A DNA stretch of 28,213 bases, taken from the NCBI GenBank assembly GCA_049999725.1, contig JBNGIS010018920.1, positions 1 to 28,213 on the forward strand, in the 5' to 3' direction. The notes below the pieces were generated by a model that made no database searches, was not told where the DNA came from, and saw only the letters and a list, made by a program, of their open reading frames with translations. Shown piece after piece: positions 19,500 to 26,743 of this stretch. Within the stretch, counting starts at the first letter, position 1, and the number at the start of each line of letters is the position of its first letter. The stretch comes from Haplomitrium mnioides. Taxonomy: Eukaryota > Marchantiophyta > Haplomitriopsida > Calobryales. The translations under genes and the position numbers were made by a program.

Positions 19500-20613
19500 T
19501 GTCAACCCCGTGGTCGAAGCCTTAACTCTTTTCCGACAGAGTTTCCCCCGATTAAGGGCTGACTTAATGTTTCGAGACCTTTTATGGGAGGGGCTTTGCA
19601 CCAAATGGACCCCAACTTCTGCTTACCAGATAGGAAAGACTGCACAACACTCCACAACGCCCAAGCACAACACCTCCAATGCCCACAGATGCTGGTCACA
19701 CACCTTCTTCAGGCCTTAACCTCGAATGATGCCACTTGGAAGACAGGGGACGATGGGACAGAGCGTCCGATTCTTGGCTGTAGTGGTCTCTTGGGAAGCC
19801 CTGGTTGATTTGTGGTTGCCTTATGATCTTGGCCACTAGCCCACGCTTGCCTCAACAACCCACCTGCTCATACACATCCATTTCCTCAAACCACCCACGA
19901 AAAGACTGTAATGCTGTTGAACCACTTTGTCTTATAATTCTGCAGTCCAAAACTGGACCCAATCACTTTGTTATACAAAATAGAGCAAGTCCCAAATATC
20001 CAAATATCACAATTACAATGTGCTTAGTCCTAACTTCTCCTGTCTAGGGCGTCCTCAAGATTGGACAATTGAAATACAGGCCTTCTAAAACTAAGAATAT
20101 CACAGAACTACAAATAGAACACAAATCCAAACAACACACACAAACATGAAAACACTAGTACTTGCACACTACCCTGCCGACAATACAACCTTCTTCCACC
20201 TCTCAAGAACCAATCAATCCTTCTTCAGCTCCCATTAGCCACTCTAGTTCTCCTCGAATCCTTCAGCCACCCAACCTCAGTCAGATAGTTTTTCAACTTC
20301 CCTCGCGAGAAGCCCTGAATTTACTTCCTCAGGTTTGGAAGAGGATTTCTTTAACTCCCACCTCTGGAAGACAGTCCCCACGACTGCTGGCCACCTACTC
20401 CACCTTGAGCTTTGATTGGAAATTCTATGAAGCGCGCAGGCACAAACATAGCCACTCCTCTCTTGGCTCCACTTGAGAATTATGATCAGAAATGCCTCCA
20501 AGCGCCCTTAGGATTGATGCTCCTGGACAAACGAAGCTGAGACGACCCCAAGACCCCTCTTGGCAACCTCCCACGAATTCAAGTCGACAAACTCCCTTCA
20601 AATTCACTTGGCG

Positions 20614-20623
20614 NNNNNNNNNN
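20614..20623. other. Assembly gap (10 N)
   Basis: Ten unknown bases inside G2. Any ORF spanning it is unreliable. Confidence 0.97.
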
Positions 20624-21182
20624 TCTGGCAGCGATCCAAGCTATACCCCCCATGCAGCGCGCGTCCCCCCAATGAATTCTTAATCAAGATCCCATTTTTC
20701 CTCCTTGCTGGACTTGGTCGTTTTTCTCGTTGGCCTCTATTTCTTGACAAGCTGACACCTGGCAGCCAGCCCGCGTTTAACGGTCATCTTGTGAAGCCTT
20801 CAGAGGAGGATTTTTGGAGAAGGCTTGGCTGAACTCTGCCTTTGATTTGTAGCGCTCTCCTTTTGCAAATTTTTGATCAAGATTGCCTTGTCGCTGGCCG
20901 CATCAGCAGACCCGTAGCAATTCTGATTCGATTCCTTTGAAGCATCAGTTTGAGCATAGACACGAAATAGTTGTCGGGGAGGTCTTTCCGCAAAGAATCC
21001 GAAGAGATTTATTAAGAGAGGATTGGATTTGTAGGTCAACGCCGCAGATTGTCTACCCATTGCATCTCGCGGGATGATTCCTAATTTTTCCTTCATTCTC
21101 CTCGTTTCAATGCCCCCGCAATCACCCGTAGACCCCCACAAGTTGCCATGCTTTTGCAAGCGTTCACGGACCCCCGCCAGCT

Positions 21183-21371
21183 GCCACGTGTCCGCAAACT
21201 CCCTCGGAACCCCGCCGTCAATCTTTGGAACTTTGTCGTCGCCCTCGGAACCTCGCCATCGCTCTCGGAACACCACAGATCGCCACGTGCCTGCAAACTC
21301 CCTCAAAACCCCACCGTCGCTCTTCGGAACTTAGCCGTCGCCCTCGGAACACCACAGATCGCCGCGTGTCC
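21183..21371 (+). repeat. Tandem repeat T1 in G2, units 99 and 79 bp
   Basis: Units begin GCCACGTG at 21183 and 21282, with a fragment GCCGCGTG at 21361. Each contains 'gcaaactccctc', 'cggaactt', 'tcgccctcgg' and 'aacaccacagatc'. The second unit lacks about 20 bp. Confidence 0.85.
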
Positions 21372-21377
21372 TGCCTT

Positions 21378-21640
21378 CCATGTCATCTGTACCACGCCAT
21401 CCGACGCCACCCCGCAAAAAAGTAGGCCGACCGTTGCATTGACCAGATTTTGCAGTTGACCCATCGCTGATTCGTAGGAACCCTCGGACCACCGCTGAAC
21501 GCCACGTCATCCGTCGTTGCGCCGTCCGACGCCGCTCCGCAAGGGGTTAGGCGGACCGTCGCATTGACCGGATTCCGCAGTTGACCCGTCGCTGACCCGC
21601 AAGAACCCTCAGACCACCGCTGAACACCATGTCATCCGTC
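21378..21640 (+). repeat. Tandem repeat T2 in G2, two units of 124-125 bp
   Basis: Units begin CCATGTCAT (21378), CCACGTCAT (21502) and a fragment CCATGTCATCC (21627). The units share 'gcattgacc', 'gcagttgaccc' and 'accaccgctgaac'. Most differences are C in the second unit against T or A in the first, often at former CpG. Confidence 0.88.
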
Positions 21641-21894
21641 AAACAATTCACTCGCCGAGGAAGAACGGTACCTTTTGTCGACGCTTTAGAACCCGCTCAC
21701 AATAAGAACTGAGGCTTCCTTCGTTTAATTCTTTCTTTCGCTTGCTATAAGAACTATGGTAGACTCTCCGTGGATCCCCTTCGAACTTTCAGCGTGCCCC
21801 GTCAATCTTTTGTCCTTGCCAATGTCGAAACTGCGATAGATCACCCTTTCAGCTGTTGGTCCATTGCTGCTTCTTCTAGCCAAATCGTCGCTTC

Positions 21895-22040
21895 ATTGCC
21901 TTTTCGCTATTTCTTGATCTTCCTCTGGCCATATTGTCGATGAATCACCTTTTCGCTATCTTGATCTTCTTTTGGCCGGAACTTCGTTTAATCACCTTTT
22001 CAGCCCTCTTGATCTTGTTCCGGCCGGACCCTTGATATAT
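21895..22040 (+). repeat. Tandem repeat T3 in G2, three units of about 47 bp
   Basis: Units start near 21895, 21944 and 21991 with ATCACCTTTTC or a variant, followed by 'cttgatctt' and 'ggcc'. A similar 'atcacc' plus 'tttcgcc' series is found in G3 near 27735-27800 (reverse). Confidence 0.7.
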
Positions 22041-22198
22041 CGTCGTTCCGCTGCCTCCTCGTCATAAGAACTAAGCGCGCCATAAACTCCCGTCGAACTT
22101 TTAGGTCTTACCTTGTCGAACTTTCCCCCGCTCCGCTGGATCAGCGATAGATCATCATTTCGCCTCTCATTCCTTGGTCCCTATTTGTGCTTCCCGTC

Positions 22199-22290
22199 GG
22201 ATCCCCGTTAAGTGGTCTCCCCACTTAGGGAGGCTGATCGGAACCCACTTAACTAGGACGCTCCACTTAGGGAGGCTGAACCACGTTAAG
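22199..22290 (+). repeat. Hairpin module in G2, first copy
   Basis: A 19-base inverted repeat, TAAGTGGTCTCCCCACTTA (22209-22227), with 7-bp arms. A half-site CCCACTTAAC and CCACTTAGGGAGG follow within 60 bp. The module recurs at 22749-22810 and, reversed, in G3 at 27431-27500. Confidence 0.75.
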
Positions 22291-22435
22291 CTTTGTGGGA
22301 CCCACCAAGTTTCCGCTGAGGTTCCGCGGACACCCAGGGACTGCCACGTGTCCCCGAATCCCGTGAAGTGCGCTGGGGCTACCACGTTTCCGCAGCACCC
22401 CACGGAGACCCTTAGATCCGAAACTAGGATGGATC

Positions 22436-22700
22436 GCCGCTTTGCCCTACTTGATTAGCCTCGCAATTGCCTTAAGAAATCCTCCATGCCGCCAAAATAG
22501 TGACAAGTCGCCTCTTTGTTAGTCGCTGCTTTGCCCTTCCTGCTTAGCCTCAAGGAATCCTCCATACCGCCGTAATAGTGACAAGTCGCCTCTTCGTCAG
22601 TCGTTGCTTCGCCCTTCCCGTTTTGCCTCAAGGAATCCTCCATGCCGTCGAAATAGTGACAAGTCACCTCTTCGTCTGGTCACTGCTTCGCTTGTCCTTG
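22436..22700 (+). repeat. Tandem repeat T4 in G2, three units of 78-89 bp plus a fragment
   Basis: Units start at 22436, 22525, 22603 and 22682. Each carries 'gctttgccc' or 'gcttcgccc', 'aatcctccat', 'aatagtgacaagtc' and 'cctcttcgt'. The same unit appears in G1 at about 165-270 before the gap, where the array may be collapsed. Open minus-strand ORFs here are by-products of the repeat. Confidence 0.88.
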
Positions 22701-22748
22701 GTTTGCTATTACTTCGGACTCGTCGGACCTTTTTTTGCGGATCCCTGT

Positions 22749-22810
22749 TAAGTGGGGAACCCACATAGGGAAGCTGATCGGATCCCACTTAACTGGGGAT
22801 CTCCATGTAG
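22749..22810 (+). repeat. Hairpin module in G2, second copy
   Basis: TAAGTGGGGAACCCACATA (22749-22767) repeats the first module with one arm mismatch, followed by 'gatcccacttaac'. The two module copies are about 540 bp apart. Confidence 0.7.
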
Positions 22811-23273
22811 GAAGGCTGGACTCCGTCGAACCCTTCGGACCCGCAGGAGCTGCCATGTCCTCCGACAGATCCCATGAAGTGCGCGAGGGCCGCCACGTTT
22901 CCGCAACACTCTTCGAACTCCTCGGAACTCTCTCTTCGTGTGGATTTCTTTGCCTCGATCGCTTTCCTCTGGTTCGATTGCATCCTGTGGCTTCCGATTA
23001 TGGAGCGCCTCCTTCCTTTCTCTCCTGGGAAACCCATCGTGGGGCCTCATCTCCCTTGGGCTCATCCGATTGCCTCCTCTTCACTTAGCTTCGCCTGCTG
23101 CATGATCCTGGTTCGTTGTTTGTTGCCGCTGGGTACGTTCTCGCGGTGCTGCGACCTCTAATCCAATTGCATGATGGCCATCTGTATGCCTCTGACTAGA
23201 CTCCTCCTTGCCTTCACCTCCCGTGGCTCTTGTTGTGACTTCCCCTTCACGTGATTCCTCTGCTTGAGTGATG

Positions 23274-23420
23274 CTGATCTCCTTCTGCTGATCTCCCTCT
23301 GATGGTATCCCTCTTCTGATTTCCCTCTAACAATCTCCCTCTGATGGTCTCCCTCTGCTGATTTCCCTATGACGATCTCCTTGAATCCTCTGCTCACCCT
23401 TGTCATGATCTCCCTCTGTC
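23274..23420 (+). repeat. Minisatellite in G2, unit about 14-15 bp
   Basis: Nine or ten variants of GATCTCCCTCTGCT or GATGGTCTCCCTCT in a row. Strong strand bias (pyrimidine-rich plus strand). The open frame on the other strand is only a consequence of the repeat. Confidence 0.8.
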
Positions 23421-23714
23421 AAGAGTTGCTGCAAGTCCATTTGATCCCCTTGCTAGCCTTCTTCCCTAACTCATCTGAATTCCATAGGGCTCCCCCTTGC
23501 ATTTGCAGGATCCATGATATTCATGGGGGAAAGCAGAAAAGAAAGGAAGAAAAGAGAAAAGGGAAAGAGTAGAAAGGTGCATGATTGTCACAACAACACT
23601 AAAGCAATAAAATACAGAAGGAGACAATTGACTAATGCAAATTGAGAGAATTTATAGGGCTGGAAGGCCAGTAATCACAAAAAAAGAAAAAAACACAAAC
23701 ACACCTGACCGACA

Positions 23715-24235
23715 CTGTTGCTCAAAATCGGCAAAAAATTATGTCGATAATCGTCATCGTGATTGCTTTTATGTTTTAGGTGACCAAGTTATGTTATCCA
23801 CTCACAATCTCCTATTGTTTTTAGATGCTCAAGTCCATAAGTTATCTTCTGCTTGGATTGGTCCTTTCTTTATTTCTTAGGTTGTTTCTCCCGTTGCTTG
23901 TAAACTTGATCTTCCTCTTCATATGAAGATTCATCATATGTTCCATGTGTCTAAACTTAAGCCTTTTGTTCCTAGTCCATCTTCTTTTCCAACTCATGTT
24001 CAACTTCCTCCTCCATCTATTGTTCTTGATGATCATGAAGAATTTGAAGTGGACAGCATTTTGGCAAAAAGAGCTATCAAGCGAAGGCGACATCCATAAA
24101 TTCAATACAAGGTTTTATGGAAAGGCTATCCACTTCATAATGCTACTTGAGAACCTTCTTCAAATCTTGAGAATGCTCAAGAGGCTATTCAAATATTTGA
24201 AAGTGGCAGCAATGACGAGGACGTCATCGATTAGA
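23715..24235 (+). pseudogene. Element C integrase C-terminus and chromodomain relic
   Basis: Resumes after G2 with a VDNRHRDCFYVLGDQVMLST segment, the SSAWIGPFF stretch, and KLDLPLHMKIHHMFHVSKLKPF, the usual gypsy integrase C-terminus. At 24037-24205 a chromodomain follows: EEFEVDSILAKR, then QYKVLWKGYP and NLENAQEAIQ. Two stops interrupt the chromodomain, one replacing the Trp before EPSS and one after RRRHP. Chromodomains of these elements bind modified histone tails and steer integration to heterochromatin. Confidence 0.88.
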
Positions 24236-24247
24236 AGGTGAGGATTA
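24236..24247 (+). promoter_or_regulatory. Element C polypurine tract
   Basis: The purine-rich bases GAAGGTGAGGA precede the TG of the 3' LTR by two to three bases. This is the expected plus-strand primer position. The tract is short and has one T. Confidence 0.6.
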
Positions 24248-24632
24248 TGTAATAGTACAAGTATAAGGTTGTACTATTTATAAGAAAATAGAGAGGAGTG
24301 AAAGAAATGGTAGTCAAGCACTTTTAAGGTTGAGATTAGATTACTTGTATTTGAAGTCACTTTTGGTAGAGAGTCACTTTTAGGGCCAAAATTAGAAGTG
24401 ACTTGTAAGTGAAGAAAGAGGGATGACACCCTCTTCTCTTGTATAAATAGAAGGGCTTCTTAGCCCTACTCCTCATTCTAGAGTTCCTCTCAATTCGGTT
24501 TGGCTCCTTGGTTGCTTGGCTTTGGCTTACACTTTTGGCTTTGGTTGGCTTATTGGCCTTGAGTTGTGTAACTCTTTTAGAGTTATCTTGAAGTGTTACT
24601 TATTTGGAAATTGGTCTTTGAGTTCTTTTACA
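24248..24632 (+). repeat. Element C 3' LTR
   Basis: Starts TGTAATAG and ends TTTTACA, 385 bp, gap-free against the 5' LTR with about 33 differences by hand. TATAAATAG lies at 24442-24450. GATAC, the right target duplication, follows at 24633-24637. Confidence 0.95.
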
Positions 24633-24639
24633 GATACTA

Positions 24640-25335
24640 TGATCCATGAATATTGTCGAAGCATTAGTAAGGCTAAATGTATGTACATTCTACTCAAAAT
24701 GTCTACACCTTGTTTGAAAAGCTATCTTTGGCACATCAGTTGGCTTGATAAAAATTTGCCAATAGCCACTTCAAAGGTCCAACTTAGAAATGAATCGTGC
24801 ATCACTCAATTGATGCAACAAATCATCAATACAAGGTAGAAGATAGGTATTATTCACTGTTTGATTGTTCAAGCATTGATAATCTATACAAAGATGAAAT
24901 CCACCATCTTTCATTGGTACAAAGAATACCGGAGCTCTCCAACGTGAAGTACTATGTTGAATGAAATCCTTTTCAAGAAGATCTGACAAGGTCTTTCAAA
25001 GTTCCTCTAACTCTTGTGGTGACAATCAATATATAGATCAGTTATAAGAAGTATTTTCTTGTATCAACTCAATCATAAAATGCATTCCTCAATTATTTGG
25101 TAACCTCTTTGGCAAATCCTCCAAAAAAAAAATCTGCAAACTCCTTCAAAATATCATCTATCATTGAGTTAGACACACTCTTTCCTCCTTTCTTACTCAA
25201 GTTCATGATGGGCTTGATCCAATTAGCAAAGACATGCAACTCTTGCTCCATTGAATTAATATGTTGAATCGATTTAGGTTTCTTAACCAATGGCGCCGAA
25301 CACCCAAAAAGATATGTCTTACCTTTCAATGTCAC
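24640..25335 (-). pseudogene. Element B reverse transcriptase, N-terminal part
   Basis: The open pieces are 25093-25335 (LFGCSAPLVKKP, MNLSKKGGKSV, MIDDILKEFADFF) and 24771-24989 ([62 protein letters not shown]). These are the linker, fingers and first palm motif, the last containing the D in SKLDL. Coding then meets element C just before the catalytic Asp-Asp motif, which is not found on either side. Confidence 0.83.
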
Positions 25336-25384
25336 TTGAGTTTGTTGTTTTGCCCAATCAAATTGAGCAGATCAATCTTCAAGC

Positions 25385-25690
25385 CAAGGCAGCTCTAAAA
25401 TGATGTCATATTGTACATGTGCAATACCAAAGTGCATAGATTCCACACAATCTTTTCCAATCCTTAGAAGGAATGGCTTTCAAAAGCAAAACACATCATA
25501 CTTTTGGCCATCAATCATAGTCACAACACTCCATTTGATAGGTCTAAATTTTGCTTTGATTATCTTAGCAAAATATAGTGACATAAAACTTTCACAACTT
25601 TGGCTATCCACCAACATTCTACAAAAGTGCTTCTTAATCATACCGTCAAGATGGAACAAGGTACTTTGAATTCTTGTCGAATTTTAATTC
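25385..25690 (-). pseudogene. Element B aspartic protease relic
   Basis: The minus strand reads LFHLDGMIKKHFCRMLVDSQ (about 25604-25660), then SCESFM and, further on, QYDIILELPWLED. The active-site loop is Asp-Ser-Gln instead of Asp-Ser/Thr-Gly. One stop separates the halves. Alignment with A and C is continuous. Confidence 0.75.
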
Positions 25691-25692
25691 CG

Positions 25693-26367
25693 TTAGAGCT
25701 TGTGAGTGCATCGTTTGAATAGTTGAGGACGCGACCTAGCTTTTGTAGCAATAAGTAATGAGTCATACTCCTCCGCTAGATGCATTACTTCTTCTAATAG
25801 AGTAGGCTCTCTCATTGTAACTTCCATTCTTGTACGAGGCTTCAATCTCCAAACAAAACGGTTTAGTGCTTCTTCTTCTCTTATATTAGGAATTTGCACA
25901 ATTGTATTCTAAAAATGTGTATCATAACTTCTTACTATACCAAGTTGCTTCAATTCAGCCAATGAATCTCTTGCATCTTTTGAAGCATTTACAACCCTAA
26001 ATCTTGAAATTGACACTTCTTCAAACTCACATCAAGAAACAATATGAGCAAAAAATCCATGTTGTGTTTGTTCTATTTGATATCTCCACCAAGTCTTTGC
26101 AACTCCTTCTAATTGATTTGCAACACTTAGAGTTCATCGACCATCTTTTCTAATGTTTGTAGCTTTAAAATATTGCTCACAATCAAATATGAAGTTCTGA
26201 GATGCACCACAAACCATCTTCCCATCATATGCTTTTGACATTGGAAATCACCAATAACTATTTTCTTGTCGAAAAGTTGCTCTTTCTGTCAATCCCATTT
26301 CCAAAAGACGTGAAAGATGTTCAAGTCGTTGTTCCATCGCTTAAACCACCACCTCTTGATTCTCCAT
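25693..26367 (-). pseudogene. Element B gag relic
   Basis: The start at 26367 (MENQEVVV) is placed by alignment with C. TAA follows at 26341-26343, the same codon as in A. The open piece 25693-25899 contains IREEEALNRFV, RTRMEVTMREP, LAEEYDSLLIATKARSRPQ. The intervening capsid part is frameshifted. Confidence 0.78.
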
Positions 26368-26392
26368 ATAACTCACTACAAAAAAAAAGGAA

Positions 26393-26410
26393 CCGTAGCT
26401 CTGATACCAA
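26393..26410 (-). promoter_or_regulatory. Element B primer binding site (initiator tRNA-Met)
   Basis: The minus strand reads TTGGTATCAGAGC, the unmutated core of the plant initiator tRNA-Met PBS, immediately inside the LTR TG. The best preserved PBS of the three elements. Confidence 0.92.
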
Positions 26411-26743
26411 TGTAAAAGAACTCATAGTAAACTCTAATATAGTTCTTCAACCAAATGCTAATAAAGCAAGCAAAATCCAAGCAACCAAAGAGCCCAAGTG
26501 ATTCGAGAGGAACTCCAAAATTAGGAGTGGGGCTATGAAGCCTTTCTATTTATACAAGAGAAGAAGATGTCATCCCCCTTCTTTTACTTTTAAGTCACTT
26601 CCAATTTCAACTCTAAAAGTGATCAATTACAAGTTACTTCTAGCTTCAACTCTAAAAGTGACCATATACCACTTCACTTAAATTAACTTCAAAAGCAAGT
26701 AACTTTAAAATGATTTCAACCCTAAAAGTGAACTTTGCCACTT
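26411..26743 (-). repeat. Element B 5' LTR, truncated by G3
   Basis: Aligns with 9195 to about 9555 of the 3' LTR, including the U3 repeats and the TATA element (minus-strand TATAAATAG at 26546-26554). The outermost roughly 65 bp of U3 are missing, replaced by the TGTCAG start of G3. Element B's target duplication therefore cannot be read. Confidence 0.88.

Larger units (their letters stand above)
19500..23714 (+). mobile_element. G-family element, copy G2 (4.2 kb, TG...CA), in element C integrase
   Basis: Boundaries come from the interruption of the integrase sequence relative to element B. It starts TGTCAACC and ends ACCGACA, with imperfect terminal inverted bases, and has a near 5-bp target duplication, all LTR-like. 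No second internal copy of its ends is seen, so a very long solo LTR or a truncated element is likelier than a complete one. The 5' 1.1 kb is AT-neutral with no clear domain. From about 20900 on it is GC-rich and packed with tandem repeats. Its last 1.3 kb matches G1, and 21700-23100 matches G3 reversed. A 10-N gap lies at 20614-20623. Confidence 0.7.
11910..24632 (+). mobile_element. Element C: complete Ty3/gypsy chromovirus, interrupted by a LINE and a G element
   Basis: Both LTRs are 385 bp, there is a PBS, and the order is gag, protease, RT, RNase H, integrase and chromodomain. It is bounded by a 5-bp target duplication in element B. Removing the LINE (16028-19375 plus one target copy) and G2 (19500-23714 plus one target copy) leaves about 5.1 kb, a plausible chromovirus length. 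The LTRs differ at about 33 of 385 aligned positions with no indel, about 26 of them transitions (hand count). All reading frames are broken, so it is non-autonomous. Confidence 0.92.
24633..26743 (-). mobile_element. Element B, 5' half (5' LTR to RT)
   Basis: Continues element B beyond C. From right to left it contains a truncated 5' LTR (26743-26411), PBS, gag, protease and the N-terminal RT. It aligns with A (3100-5200) and, inverted, with C. The LTR is cut by the G3 insertion at 26743/26744. Confidence 0.88.

Noticed and set aside
20800-21306. Open minus-strand frame of 168 codons
   Set aside because: It runs through tandem repeat T1, has no domain, and the other strand is equally open. 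A by-product of the repeat and GC content.
22455-22667. Repeated peptide pattern (TCHYFGGMED) on the minus strand
   Set aside because: It is the translation of the 78-89 bp DNA repeat T4. Unit lengths are not all multiples of three, which argues against a selected repeat protein.
22436-22700. CRISPR-like spacing
   Set aside because: The units are whole-length tandem copies without alternating short repeats and unique spacers, in a plant retroelement context.
23158-23406. Charged minus-strand ORF
   Set aside because: Reverse reading of a 14-15 bp minisatellite.
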